Assembly (NCBI RefSeq): GCF_024160145.1
Contig: NZ_JAMYWQ010000001.1
Coordinates: 124,001 to 188,000 of the forward strand
Reading direction: 5' to 3'
From: Serratia nevei
Lineage (GTDB): Bacteria; Pseudomonadota; Gammaproteobacteria; Enterobacterales; Enterobacteriaceae
DNA: 64,000 nucleotides
Shown here piece by piece: positions 44,204 through 55,046 of the stretch. Both the position numbers and the translations under genes were made by a program. How positions within the stretch are numbered: position 1 is the stretch's first letter; each line of letters begins with the position of its first letter. Below the pieces are notes generated by a model. It did not search any database. It saw only the letters and a list, made by a program, of their open reading frames with translations, and had not been told where the DNA came from.

Positions 44204-47200
44204 ATGGCGCAGTTCTTTATCCGGCGGCCGGTATTCGCCTGGGTGATCGCCATCATCATCATGCTGTGCGGCCTGATGTCGATCAATTCGTTGCCCGTTT
44301 CGCAGTACCCGGACGTCTCACCGCCGCAGATCTCCATCTCCGCCACCTATCCGGGCGCGGACGCGCAAACGCTGGAAAACAGCGTCACCCAGGTGATTGA
44401 GCAGCAGCTCACCGGCCTGGACGGCCTGCTGTATTTTTCTTCGACCAGCAGCTCCAGCGGCTCGGTCAGCATCAACGTCACCTTTGATCAGGGCACCGAT
44501 CCGGATATCGCTCAGGTGCAGGTGCAAAACAAGGTGCAGCAGGCGGAAAGCCGTTTGCCGAGCGCGGTCACCGCGCAGGGCGTGACGGTCAAGAAATCCC
44601 AGAGCAGCTTCCTGCTGATCGTCGGGCTGTATGACGAAAGCGACAAGACGACGATGGCCGATATCTCCGACTATCTGGTCAGCAACCTGCAGGATCCGCT
44701 GTCGCGCATCGAGGGCGTGGGGGACGTGCAGGTGTTCGGCTCGGAATATGCGATGCGCATCTGGCTGGATCCGACCAAGCTGGCGAGCTATGTGCTGATG
44801 CCTTCCGACGTGCAGACGGCGATCGAAGCGCAAAACACCCAGGTGTCCGCCGGCAAGATCGGCGATCTGCCGGCCGCCGCCGATCAGCAGCTGACCGCCA
44901 CGGTAAAGGCGCAGTCGCGGCTGCAAACGCCGGAACAGTTTCGCAATATCATCCTGAAAAGCGACAGCAGCGGCGCGCTGGTGCGGCTGGGCGACGTAGC
45001 GCGGGTTGAGCTGGGCAACGAGGACTACTCCGCCAGCGCACACCTCAACGGCCACCCGGCGGCGGGGATCGCGGTCAAGCTGGCGGCGGGCGCCAACGCC
45101 CTCAACACCGCCAAGCTGGTGAAGGCCAAGGTGGCGGAATACCAAAGCGCGATGCCGCAGGGCTACAAGGTGGCCTACCCCAAAGACAGCACCGACTTTA
45201 TCAACATCTCGATCGAGGAGGTGGTGAAAACGCTGTTCGAAGCGGTGGCGTTAGTGGTGGTGGTGATGTTCGTGTTCCTGCAAAACCTGCGCACCACGTT
45301 GATCCCGACCATCACCGTGCCGGTGGTATTGCTGGGCACTTTCGGCGTGCTGGCGGCGTTCGGCTATTCAATCAATACCCTGACGCTGTTCGGCATGGTG
45401 TTGGCGATCGGGCTGTTGGTGGACGACGCCATCGTGGTGGTGGAAAACGTCGAACGCGTGATGCGGGAGGATAAGCTGCCGCCGCGCGAGGCGACGGAGA
45501 AATCGATGCGCGAAATCACCGGCGCATTGGTCGGCATCGCGCTGGTGCTGTCGGCGGTGTTTCTGCCGATGGCGTTCTTCGGCGGCTCCACCGGGGTGAT
45601 CTATCGCCAGTTTTCGATCACCGTTGTCTCCTCGATGGTGCTGTCGGTGGTGCTGGCGTTGACGCTGGCGCCGGCATTGTGCGCCACGTTGCTGAAACCG
45701 GCGCACGACGCGCAGACCGACAAGGGCTTGCTGGGCAAATTCAACCGCGGCTATGACCGGCTGCAGGAGAAGTACGCCGACAAGGTCGGTGGGGTGATCC
45801 ACCGGCCGACGCGCTATCTGCTGCTGTACGGCCTGCTGTTGATCGCCGCCGCCGTGATGTACCTGCGCTTGCCGACCGGCTTTCTGCCCAACGAGGATCA
45901 GGGCACGGTGATGGTGCAGTACACCTTGCCGGCAGGCGCCACCAACGTGCGCACCTCGGCGGTGAGCGAAGCGGTGACCGCCTATTTCCTCGACCGGGAA
46001 AAGGCCAACGTCAGCACCATTTTCACCATCAACGGTTTCGGCTTCAGCGGCAGCGGGCAAAACGCCGGCATGGCGTTCGTCAGCCTCAAAGACTGGAGCC
46101 AGCGCAGCGGCAGCGCGAACACCGCCGACGCCATCGCCAAACGCGCCATGGCGCACTTCGCCTCGCTGCGCGACGCCCAGGTCTTCTCCATGAGCCCACC
46201 GGCGATCGACGGTTTCGGCCAGTCCGACGGCTTCACCTTCGAGCTGCAGGCCAAAGGGGCGACCACCCGCGCCGAGCTGCAGGCGATGCGCGACCAGATC
46301 GTTGCCGCCACCGGCAACAACCCGGCGCTGCTGGCGGTGCGCGCCAACACCTTGCCGGACACCCCGCAGCTGCAGGTGGAGATCGACAACGGCAAGCTGC
46401 AGGCGCTCGGCCTGAGCGCCGCCGACGTCAACAGCACCCTCAGCAGCGCGTTCGGCAGCACCTATATCAACGACTTTATCGATCGCAACCGGGTGAAAAA
46501 AGTCTATATGCAGGGCGATGTGCAGTACCGCGCCAAGTCGGAAGATCTCGACCGCTGGTTTGTGCGCGGCACCAACGCGTCGGGCGCCAGCAGCATGACG
46601 CCGTTCTCCGCCTTTGCGTCTTCGCACTGGATCTACGGGCCGGAAAACCTGTCGCGCTATAACGGGCTGTCGTCGTTCGAGATCACCGGGCAGGGTGCCG
46701 CCGGCGTCAGCTCCGGTACGGCGATGAGCGAGATGGAGAAACTGGCGGCCACATTCTCCGCCGGCAGCAGCTATGCCTGGAGCGGGCTGTCCTATCAGGA
46801 GCGGCTGACCAGCGGCCAGGCGTCGTCGCTGTACGCCATTTCGCTGATCGTGGTGTTCCTGTGCCTGGCGGCGCTGTATGAGAGCTGGTCGATTCCGTTC
46901 GCGGTGATGTTGGTGGTGCCGATGGGCGTGGTGGGCTCGCTGCTGGCGATCACCCTGCGCGGGCTGGAAAACGACATCTACTTCCAGGTGGCGCTGCTCA
47001 CCATCATCGGCCTGTCGGCGAAGAACGCCATTTTGATCGTCGAGTTCGCCGAGGAGATGCATCAGCGCGGTGAAACGCTGATTGGCGCGGCGGTCCACGC
47101 GGCGCGCATGCGCCTGCGGCCGATCCTGATGACCTCGCTGGCGTTTACCGCCGGGGTGCTGCCGCTGGCGGTCTCCAGCGGCGCCGGCGCCAACAGCCGC

Positions 47201-47341
47201 ATCGCCATCGGTACCGGCATTATCGGCGGCACCATCACCGCCACCGCATTGGCCATCTTTTTCGTCCCGCTGTTTTATGTGTTGGTGCGCCGCATGTTTA
47301 CCCGTCGGCCCGCCAACCCGCCGTCACAGGCAGGAGAATAA
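44204..47341 (+). CDS. RND multidrug efflux pump, AcrB/MexB type
   Basis: This proton-driven inner-membrane trimeric transporter of 1045 residues has full HAE-1 length. The N-terminus MAQFFIRRPVFAWVIAIIIM is typical. The proton-relay Asp pair is in LVDDAIVVVENVER (helix 4), with Lys in IIGLSAKNAILIVEFAEE (helix 10). Two large periplasmic loops lie at about residues 40-330 and 560-870. The frame is open 42 bp upstream, but ATG 44204 directly follows the adaptor stop. Substrates are not predictable; drugs, detergents or siderophore-like compounds are possible. Confidence 0.94.
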   Translation: MAQFFIRRPVFAWVIAIIIMLCGLMSINSLPVSQYPDVSPPQISISATYPGADAQTLENSVTQVIEQQLTGLDGLLYFSSTSSSSGSVSINVTFDQGTDPDIAQVQVQNKVQQAESRLPSAVTAQGVTVKKSQSSFLLIVGLYDESDKTTMADISDYLVSNLQDPLSRIEGVGDVQVFGSEYAMRIWLDPTKLASYVLMPSDVQTAIEAQNTQVSAGKIGDLPAAADQQLTATVKAQSRLQTPEQFRNIILKSDSSGALVRLGDVARVELGNEDYSASAHLNGHPAAGIAVKLAAGANALNTAKLVKAKVAEYQSAMPQGYKVAYPKDSTDFINISIEEVVKTLFEAVALVVVVMFVFLQNLRTTLIPTITVPVVLLGTFGVLAAFGYSINTLTLFGMVLAIGLLVDDAIVVVENVERVMREDKLPPREATEKSMREITGALVGIALVLSAVFLPMAFFGGSTGVIYRQFSITVVSSMVLSVVLALTLAPALCATLLKPAHDAQTDKGLLGKFNRGYDRLQEKYADKVGGVIHRPTRYLLLYGLLLIAAAVMYLRLPTGFLPNEDQGTVMVQYTLPAGATNVRTSAVSEAVTAYFLDREKANVSTIFTINGFGFSGSGQNAGMAFVSLKDWSQRSGSANTADAIAKRAMAHFASLRDAQVFSMSPPAIDGFGQSDGFTFELQAKGATTRAELQAMRDQIVAATGNNPALLAVRANTLPDTPQLQVEIDNGKLQALGLSAADVNSTLSSAFGSTYINDFIDRNRVKKVYMQGDVQYRAKSEDLDRWFVRGTNASGASSMTPFSAFASSHWIYGPENLSRYNGLSSFEITGQGAAGVSSGTAMSEMEKLAATFSAGSSYAWSGLSYQERLTSGQASSLYAISLIVVFLCLAALYESWSIPFAVMLVVPMGVVGSLLAITLRGLENDIYFQVALLTIIGLSAKNAILIVEFAEEMHQRGETLIGAAVHAARMRLRPILMTSLAFTAGVLPLAVSSGAGANSRIAIGTGIIGGTITATALAIFFVPLFYVLVRRMFTRRPANPPSQAGE

Positions 47342-47342
47342 C

Positions 47343-48785
47343 GTGTTGCAACGAGTCATGATGTTAACTTTACCGCTGCTGCTGGCCGGCTGTCTGTCGC
47401 TGGATCCGCACTACCAGCGCCCGGCGGCGCCGGTGCCCGCCAACCTGCCGCAGGACGAGGCCGGCGGCAACCAGGCGCTGAGCTACCCGGACGTCGCCTG
47501 GCGCGACTATGTGCAGGACGCCCGGCTGCGCCAGGTGGTGGCGCTGGGGCTGAACAGCAGCCGCGATCTGCGCGAGGCGATCGCCAATATCGCCTCGGCG
47601 CGCGCCCTGTACGGCGAGCAGCGTTCGGCGCTGTTCCCGACGGTCAATGCCACCGCCGACGGCAGCCGCGGGCGGGCGCTGACCGGCAGCGGCAACGCCA
47701 CCGCGCTGAGCCAAAGCTACGAAGCCGCGGCCGGCGTCAGCGCATTCGAGTTGGATCTGTTCGGCAAAAACGCCAGCCTGTCGCGCGCGGCGTTCGAAAC
47801 CTATCTGGCGAACTCGGAGGCGGCGAAAAGCACCCGTCTGACGCTGATCGCCGATATCGTCACCGACTGGGTGGCGGTGGCGGCCGAGCGCAGCAATCTG
47901 GCGGTGGCGCAGCAGACGATGGCGAGCGCCAAACGGTCGCTGGACGTCACGCGCAACAATCAACAGCACGGGATTGCGTCGCTGGTTGACGTGGCGTCGG
48001 CGGAAACCGTCTACCAGCAGGCGCGCTCGGACGCCGCTAGCTACGCCACCAGCGCCGCGCAGGCGAAAAACGCGCTGGATTTGGCGGTGGGGCAAAGCGT
48101 GCCGGAAAACTTGCTGCCGAGCGGTATCGAGGCGCTGGGCGGGATCATGCGCGATCTGCCGGCCGGCGTCGCTTCGCAAGTATTGCTGAAGCGGCCGGAC
48201 GTGCTGCAGGCCGAGCATAACCTGAAATCCGCCAACGCCAATATCGGTTCGGCGCGGGCGGCGTTCTTCCCGTCGATCAGCCTGACCGCCAGCGGCGGCG
48301 TGGGCAGCGGTGAACTCTCCTCGTTGTTCAGCCACGGAGCCGGCGTCTGGTCGTTCGCACCAAGCATCAGCCTGCCGATCTTCAGCGGCGGCTATAACAC
48401 GGCTCAGCTCAACTACAGTCAGGCGCAGAAAGACCTGTATGTCGCCACCTATGAGAAAGCGGTGCAGACGGCATTTCAGGAAACCGCCGACGCGCTGGCG
48501 CGCAAGGCCACGCTGCAGGAACAGCTGGCGGCGCAAAGCGGCTATGTGGCGGCGGCGCAGCAATATTATCGTCTGGCCGAGCTGCGTTACCGCCAGGGCG
48601 TAGACAGCTACCTGACGCTGCTGGACGCGCAGCGCACGCTGTACACGGCGCAACAGGCGCTGATCGCCGCGCAGCAGACCGCGTACGACAATCAGGCCAC
48701 CCTGTATAAAGTGTTGGGCGGCGGCGTTACCGCCGAGCGGCAGGGGGACGACGTCATCGCCGACAAGACGACGCTCAGCCGCTAA
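47343..48785 (+). CDS. outer-membrane efflux channel lipoprotein (OprM/CusC-like)
   Basis: The 480-residue outer-membrane factor starts at GTG 47343, 1 bp after the pump stop codon, with AGGAG 6 nt upstream. The lipobox is LLLAGC (Cys17). The two OEP repeats have the usual VALGLNSSRDLREAIANI and SLVDVASAETVYQQA helices and a C-terminal QGVDSYLTLLDAQRTLY signature. It completes an adaptor-pump-channel operon, so this system does not need TolC. A strong terminator follows. Confidence 0.92.
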   Translation: MLQRVMMLTLPLLLAGCLSLDPHYQRPAAPVPANLPQDEAGGNQALSYPDVAWRDYVQDARLRQVVALGLNSSRDLREAIANIASARALYGEQRSALFPTVNATADGSRGRALTGSGNATALSQSYEAAAGVSAFELDLFGKNASLSRAAFETYLANSEAAKSTRLTLIADIVTDWVAVAAERSNLAVAQQTMASAKRSLDVTRNNQQHGIASLVDVASAETVYQQARSDAASYATSAAQAKNALDLAVGQSVPENLLPSGIEALGGIMRDLPAGVASQVLLKRPDVLQAEHNLKSANANIGSARAAFFPSISLTASGGVGSGELSSLFSHGAGVWSFAPSISLPIFSGGYNTAQLNYSQAQKDLYVATYEKAVQTAFQETADALARKATLQEQLAAQSGYVAAAQQYYRLAELRYRQGVDSYLTLLDAQRTLYTAQQALIAAQQTAYDNQATLYKVLGGGVTAERQGDDVIADKTTLSR

Positions 48786-48791
48786 CCGTCG

Positions 48792-48830
48792 ACCGCGCGC
48801 GCCAGGCTTTTGGTTGTGCGCGGTTTTTTT
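48792..48830 (+). terminator. Rho-independent terminator of the RND operon
   Basis: ACCGCGC/GCGCGGT stem followed by TTTTTTT (48824-48830), seven bases after the channel stop codon. Confidence 0.88.
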
Positions 48831-48941
48831 ATGGAAAGTGTAAAGAAACAGAAAACCCGGCCAGCGGCCAGAACTCGCCGCGGTGAGCAGAGTCAGACAG
48901 AGAACCGCATTCACCTTTATTCATATCGGCTCGAGGTCGTC

Positions 48942-49295
48942 ATGGCAGAAGACATTCAGCAACAGGTCATCGCGCTTATCGCCGCCTTCAACGCGCCAGG
49001 GCGGCTGAAAAAGGGCGTGGCCATCACCCCGGAAACCGAGATCAACACCGCGCTCAACCTGTCGTTCAGCGATTCCAATACGCTGATGCGCCGCTACTTC
49101 GATACCTTCGGCGTCGACAGCGGCAACTATAACCACGAGCTGTATTTCCAGCCGCCGAGCAACACCGGGCGCTGGTTCTCCCCCTCCGCCTGCAAAGAAC
49201 ACCCCCGGCCGCTGTGCGTGTCGATGCTGGTGCGTTCCGCGCGCGCCAAGCGCTGGCTGTACGACATCCACTTTCTGATCGAGCAGCTCCGCTAG
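48942..49295 (+). CDS. DUF1493 family protein
   Basis: The 117-residue acidic cytosolic protein has the layout of DUF1493 proteins. An N-terminal helix (AEDIQQQVIALIAAFN) is followed by ITPETEINTALNLSFSDSN and RRYFDTFGVDSGNYNHELYF. These proteins often lie near acyl-carrier or toxin-related loci, but no function is established. ATG 48942 has GAGGT upstream; the frame extends 132 bp further through the efflux-operon trailer with no support. Stop codons of this and the DJ-1 gene are 7 bp apart. Confidence 0.7.
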   Translation: MAEDIQQQVIALIAAFNAPGRLKKGVAITPETEINTALNLSFSDSNTLMRRYFDTFGVDSGNYNHELYFQPPSNTGRWFSPSACKEHPRPLCVSMLVRSARAKRWLYDIHFLIEQLR

Positions 49296-49302
49296 CGCCG
49301 CG

Positions 49303-49872
49303 TTACTGCTCCAAGAGCTCGGCGAACTTGGCCAGCCACTGCGGATGCGCCGGCCAGGCCGGGGCGGTGACCAGATTGCCGTCGACGTGCGCCTGATCGA
49401 TGCCTATCTCCGCATAATGGCCGCCGCCGAGCCGCACCTCCGGCGCGCAGGCCGGGTAGGCGCTGCAGGTGCGGCCTTTCAACACCCCGGCCGCCGCCAG
49501 CAGCTGCGGGCCGTGGCAAACGGCAGCGATCGGTTTTTTCGCGGCGTCAAACGCCTGCACCAGCGCGATCGCGTCGGGATTCAGGCGCAGGTATTCCGGC
49601 GCCCGACCGCCGGGGATCAACAGCGCATCGTAGTGCTCTTCTTTGGCGGCGGCGAAGTCGGCATTTAAGGTAAAACGGTGGCCGGGTTTCTCGCTGTAGG
49701 TCTGCGCCCCGTCAAAGTCGTGGATTGCGGTTTGGATGTAATCGCCGACGGCTTTGCCGGGGCACACGGCGTCCACCTGATGGCCGATCATCTGCAATGC
49801 CTGAAACGGCACCATGGTTTCGTAATCTTCGGCGTAGTCGCCGACCAGCATCAGGATCTTTTTCTTGCTCAT
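49303..49872 (-). CDS. DJ-1/PfpI family protein
   Basis: The 189-residue protein has a flavodoxin-like fold: [15 protein letters not shown] start, [12 protein letters not shown] loop, and the nucleophile-elbow Cys in [15 protein letters not shown] near residue 118. The PfpI-type His-Gly follows the Cys, while the oxidation-sensing Glu is in GDYAEDYE. Possible activities are protein deglycase, glyoxalase III or protease-like; none is proven. ATG 49872 gives the standard N-terminus; an upstream extension lacks support. Confidence 0.88.
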   Translation of the reverse strand: MSKKKILMLVGDYAEDYETMVPFQALQMIGHQVDAVCPGKAVGDYIQTAIHDFDGAQTYSEKPGHRFTLNADFAAAKEEHYDALLIPGGRAPEYLRLNPDAIALVQAFDAAKKPIAAVCHGPQLLAAAGVLKGRTCSAYPACAPEVRLGGGHYAEIGIDQAHVDGNLVTAPAWPAHPQWLAKFAELLEQ

Positions 49873-50007
49873 GATCACAACTCCTGCGGGATAGGGATTG
49901 CCTAAGGTATAGCCCAGCGCCCCTGGGAATGCGAACCGCAAAGCGCCTATCTATACTCGTGATACTGCGGCATTTTTCCCGCCGCTCAACCCCAGGGAGG
50001 ATCCCCG

Positions 50008-51546
50008 ATGCTGAATCTGGCTACCTTGCTTGAAGAGAGTGCGCGCACCTGGCCGGAGCGGCCGGCGGTGATACAGGACGACAACCCGCTCAGCTATCGG
50101 GCGCTGAACGAAATGGCCAATCGGGTGGCGAATTTGTTGGCCGCGCGCGGCGTGCGGCCCGGTGAACGGGTGGCGCTGGCCTGCCCGAACCGGCCGGAGT
50201 TTCCGGCTATCTATTACGGCATTCTCAAAAGCGGCGCGGTGGTGGTGCCGCTGAACATTCTGCTTAAAAGCGCGGAGTTCGACTATTACCTGGCGGATTC
50301 GGCGGCGGTGGCGCTGTTCTGTTTCGAGGGTAGCGGTGGCCTGCCGCTGGGGGAGGAGGCGCTGCGGGCGGCGGCGAGGGCGGAGCCATGCCGCGAGGTG
50401 TTTATCATCGGCGATAGGCTATCGCTTGAAGGGGAGCGTTTCAGCGCGGCAATAGCCGAACAGGCTACCGAATTCGCGTCGGCCGCAACGCTCGAAAGCG
50501 ACACCGCGGTGGTGTTGTATACCAGCGGCACCACCGGCCGCGCCAAAGGCGCGGAGCTGACCCATGCCAATCTGGTGCTCAACGCATGGGGGTCGGTGCG
50601 GCTGTTCGACGGTTCGGAGACGGCCCCCGATCGTCACCTAGTCACCTTGCCGCTGTTTCATACTTTTGGTTCGACGGTGCAGATGAATGCCGGGTTCGCT
50701 TCCGCCGCCACTCTGGTGCTGGTCGAGCGCTTCGACGCCGCGCAGGCCATTGCGCTGATGCAACGGCACGGCATCACCTTCTTCGCTGGGGTGCCGACCA
50801 TGTATTGGGCGCTGTTGAATGCGCTGAATGAACACACGGATATCGAAAGCTTGCGCAGCACGCTGCGTATGGCGGTGTCCGGCGGCGCCAGCCTGCCAGT
50901 ACAGATCCTGGAGGATTTCTCGCGCCGCTTCGGCGTCAACATTCTCGAAGGGTATGGGCTGTCTGAGACCAGCCCGGTCGCCACCTTTAACCATCCCCAT
51001 CGGATGACCAAACCCGGCTCTATCGGCCAACCGATCTGGGGCGTGGAGGTGCGCCTGCTTGATGCCACCGGGCAGCCGATCGACGGCATCGACCAGGTCG
51101 GGGAGATCGCGGTGCGCGGTTACAACATCATGAAAGGTTACCTGAATCGCCCCGAGGCGACGGCGGAGGTGCTGGAAAACGGCTGGTTCCGTACCGGCGA
51201 TCTGGCGCGCCGCGACGCCGACGGCTTCTATTTCATCGTCGATCGGGCCAAGGACATGATCATTCGCGGCGGCTTTAACGTCTATCCGCGCGAGATTGAA
51301 GAAGCGTTGATTCGCCATCCCGCGGTGTCGTTGGTGGCGGTGATCGGCGTTGAACATCCCTCGCTGGGCGAGGAGATCAAAGCGGTGGTGGTGTTGAGGG
51401 AGATGGAGGAGCCGATTGAGGAAGAAATGCTGATCGCCTGGAGCCGGGAGCGGCTGGCGGCGTACAAGTATCCGCGTATCGTCGAGTTCGTCGAGCGTTT
51501 GCCGATGACCAGTACCGGCAAGGTGTTGAAGCGCTGTTTGCGCTGA
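50008..51546 (+). CDS. AMP-dependent long-chain acyl-CoA ligase
   Basis: The 512-residue adenylate-forming enzyme activates a carboxylic acid with ATP and joins it to CoA. It has the P-loop-like VLYTSGTTGRAKGAELTH (about residues 169-186), GYGLSETSP, the GWFRTGDLARRD hinge Asp (about 392-403), GFNVYPREIEEAL and the catalytic Lys in STGKVLKRCLR at the C-terminus. AGGGAGGA lies upstream of the start. The closest groups are medium/long-chain FadD-like ligases; the acid is not certain. It is a single-gene unit. Confidence 0.87.
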   Translation: MLNLATLLEESARTWPERPAVIQDDNPLSYRALNEMANRVANLLAARGVRPGERVALACPNRPEFPAIYYGILKSGAVVVPLNILLKSAEFDYYLADSAAVALFCFEGSGGLPLGEEALRAAARAEPCREVFIIGDRLSLEGERFSAAIAEQATEFASAATLESDTAVVLYTSGTTGRAKGAELTHANLVLNAWGSVRLFDGSETAPDRHLVTLPLFHTFGSTVQMNAGFASAATLVLVERFDAAQAIALMQRHGITFFAGVPTMYWALLNALNEHTDIESLRSTLRMAVSGGASLPVQILEDFSRRFGVNILEGYGLSETSPVATFNHPHRMTKPGSIGQPIWGVEVRLLDATGQPIDGIDQVGEIAVRGYNIMKGYLNRPEATAEVLENGWFRTGDLARRDADGFYFIVDRAKDMIIRGGFNVYPREIEEALIRHPAVSLVAVIGVEHPSLGEEIKAVVVLREMEEPIEEEMLIAWSRERLAAYKYPRIVEFVERLPMTSTGKVLKRCLR

Positions 51547-51553
51547 GGAAAAT

Positions 51554-51575
51554 CCGGCCTGCCGGGGCAGGCCGG
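51554..51575. terminator. hairpin terminator between acyl-CoA ligase and glutamate dehydrogenase genes
   Basis: CCGGCCTG/CAGGCCGG (8-bp stem) lies between convergent stop codons. On the minus strand it is followed by ATTTTCC, supporting termination of the dehydrogenase gene. Confidence 0.65.
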
Positions 51576-51585
51576 GATGCGGGCA

Positions 51586-52860
<1,275 letters not shown>

Positions 52861-53478
52861 AACCAACCTTTATATATTAGAGGTATTTATTTCGTTTAAC
52901 CGTGGATTAGCAAGCGCATAACACTTTGCGCCGCTAAATTTACCACTAATTATGCCGGTTGTTAGCCCCCCTCTCATCGGGCCAGCGGACGGTTTTTCGC
53001 CGCCTGCGGGGCGGTAAATGAATAGTTAATTACTTTTCGTTGGCAGCGGGTGAGTACATGCATAATTTATGCATATAAAACGCATAAAAACCCTTTTTAT
53101 CTATTTTTCAGAAGCTTGAATGTGATCAAAAAGTTTCATTTTATTTAACTGCCATGTTGACAATGGCAATTCCCCTCGCCAGAGTTAAATTAATGTTAAA
53201 ACGGCTCCGGCGTCGTTTTTTTGTTGCACAAGGGAAAGTATAACTATTTGATATTTTAGTGTTTACCCACCACGCTCAGGCTTTGTACGCCAACCGTGGC
53301 GATACAACGGCTCACGCGAGCATTTTCTCGGTACCCATTATTATGACCACCCTGTCACAACGGGGCGGGCGGCGTTTGGTCTGAATTTTTTTGCCGGTTA
53401 GTGCGCCCACGGGCGTTTCGCTCCTGCTGCAGCCGCACAACGGTTGCTTAATCGCCTTAATGACGGACAGGTAACACC
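52861..53478. other. long divergent intergenic region between glutamate dehydrogenase and APC permease genes
   Basis: The 618-bp stretch is AT-rich in its middle. It holds a palindrome at 53058-53074 and repeated GCATA words after it, a TTGACA at 53157-53162 that could be a -35 box, and a T-run at 53216-53222 preceded by an imperfect hairpin (possible small-RNA terminator). No ORF of gene quality was seen. The size is unusual for two metabolic genes. Confidence 0.45.
53058..53074. promoter_or_regulatory. candidate operator palindrome
   Basis: ATGCATAATTTATGCAT is a perfect 8+8 inverted repeat around one T, followed by two more GCATA words within 20 bp. It resembles ArgR-type boxes, but the spacing is one base longer than the usual arrangement. 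The cognate regulator is unknown. Confidence 0.35.
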
Positions 53479-54936
53479 ATGACAAAAAATCACTGCGATC
53501 GGCTGAACCCGGGTTCAGCCGAGGGGCCTCACTGTGCCCAAACCCTGCAGCGCGGCCTGAGCGCGCGCCACATTCAGCTGATTTCGATCGGCGGCGCCAT
53601 CGGCACCGGGCTGTTTATGGGCTCGGGCAAGACCATCGCGTTGTCGGGCACGTCCATCGTGCTGACTTACGCCATCGTCGGCTTTTTCATGTTCATGGTG
53701 ATGAGGGCGATGGGGGAATTGCTGCTCACCCGGCTCGATTACCGCTCGTTCGCCGATTTCGTCTCCGAATACCTGGGGCCGCGCGCCAGCTTTTTTCTCG
53801 GCTGGTCCTACTGGCTGAGCTGGGTGGTGACCTGCATCGCCGACGTGGTGGTGTGCGGCGGCTATATACAGTATTGGCTGCCGAACGTCTCGCCCTGGCT
53901 GCCGGCGCTGCTGACGCTGGGGTTCCTGTGCCTGTTCAACATGCTGTCGGTCAAGATGTTCGGCGAGGCCGAATTCTGGTTCGCGATGATCAAGGTGGTG
54001 GCGATCGTCGCGCTGATCGCCACCGGCGCCTGGATGGTGTTCAGCGGCTGGACTTCGCCGGACGGCGTGACCGCTTCGCTGCATAACGTCACCGATCCCG
54101 CCATTTTCATGCCGCACGGCATCTTCGGCTTCTTCGCCGGTTTCCAGATCGCCATTTTCTCCTGCACCGGCATCGAGCTGCTGGGCACCATGTCGGCGGA
54201 GACCAAAAACCCGCAGAAGGTGCTGCCGAAGGCGATCAACGCGATCCCGGCGCGCATCATTGTGTTCTACGTGTGCTCGATGCTGACCATTATCGCCGTC
54301 ACCTCGTGGAGCCACATCTCGCCGGACAGCAGCCCGTTCGTGATGCTGTTCGATCGCGCGGGGCTGCCGGCCGCCGCTGCGGTGATCAACTTCGTGGTGT
54401 TGACCTCGGCGATGTCTTCGGCCAACAGCGGTGTCTATTCCAGCACCCGCATGCTGTACAGCCTGTCGATGGAAAAACACGCCCACGGCCAGTTCCGCAT
54501 TCTGTCGCGCACCACCGCCATTCCGATCCGCAGCCTGCTGTTTTCCTGCTTCTGCATGGTGGCCGGCACCTTGCTGCTGGTGCTGGTGCCGAACGTGATG
54601 ACGCTGTTCACCCTTGTCTCCACCGTGGCGGCGATCCTGGTGGTTTACAGCTGGGGCATGATTTTGGTCGCCTACCTGGTGTATCGCCAGAAGCGGCCGG
54701 ATCTGCACGCCGCCTCCCACTTTAAAATGCCGGGCGGGGTGGCGATGGCCTGGCTGACGCTGGCGTTCTTCGCCTTTACGTTGGTGCTGATGGTGTTCGA
54801 TCGCGATACCCTGATCGCGCTGTGCAGCATGCCGCTGTGGTTCACTGCGCTCGGCCTGATCTGGCGCTATCGGGTCCGCGACAGCGTGGCACGCGAGAGT
54901 TATGTGTTTTATCGGCGCGGCGTCGAGGCGGAGTAA
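53479..54936 (+). CDS. APC-family amino-acid permease (CycA/AnsP-like)
   Basis: The 485-residue, 12-helix amino acid:H+ symporter has the family N-terminus LQRGLSARHIQLISIGGAIG and a TGLFMGSG helix 1 break. It also has FSCTGIELLGTMSAETKNP around helix 6 and the MSSANSGVYSSTRMLYSLS segment. Similarity in these motifs is highest to CycA-type (D-serine/D-alanine/glycine) permeases, but aromatic or Asn permeases share them. The YheO/DauR-like regulator gene downstream hints at D-amino-acid transport (inference). Confidence 0.85.
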   Translation: MTKNHCDRLNPGSAEGPHCAQTLQRGLSARHIQLISIGGAIGTGLFMGSGKTIALSGTSIVLTYAIVGFFMFMVMRAMGELLLTRLDYRSFADFVSEYLGPRASFFLGWSYWLSWVVTCIADVVVCGGYIQYWLPNVSPWLPALLTLGFLCLFNMLSVKMFGEAEFWFAMIKVVAIVALIATGAWMVFSGWTSPDGVTASLHNVTDPAIFMPHGIFGFFAGFQIAIFSCTGIELLGTMSAETKNPQKVLPKAINAIPARIIVFYVCSMLTIIAVTSWSHISPDSSPFVMLFDRAGLPAAAAVINFVVLTSAMSSANSGVYSSTRMLYSLSMEKHAHGQFRILSRTTAIPIRSLLFSCFCMVAGTLLLVLVPNVMTLFTLVSTVAAILVVYSWGMILVAYLVYRQKRPDLHAASHFKMPGGVAMAWLTLAFFAFTLVLMVFDRDTLIALCSMPLWFTALGLIWRYRVRDSVARESYVFYRRGVEAE

Positions 54937-54950
54937 CCGGCGAAGGATGC

Positions 54951-54982
54951 GCCGCTTGCCGCCCGTCCCCTCGGCAAGCGGC
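54951..54982. other. perfect 11-bp hairpin downstream of the permease gene
   Basis: GCCGCTTGCCG/CGGCAAGCGGC with a 10-nt loop lies 15 bp after the permease stop. No T-run follows. It could be a transcript 3' stabiliser or weak terminator ahead of the YheO-like gene. Confidence 0.4.
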
Positions 54983-55046
54983 GGCAACTGCGGTATGCTA
55001 AGCGGCTGAACAACAAACCAAACCGGGCTATACGGAGACCCCCAGC

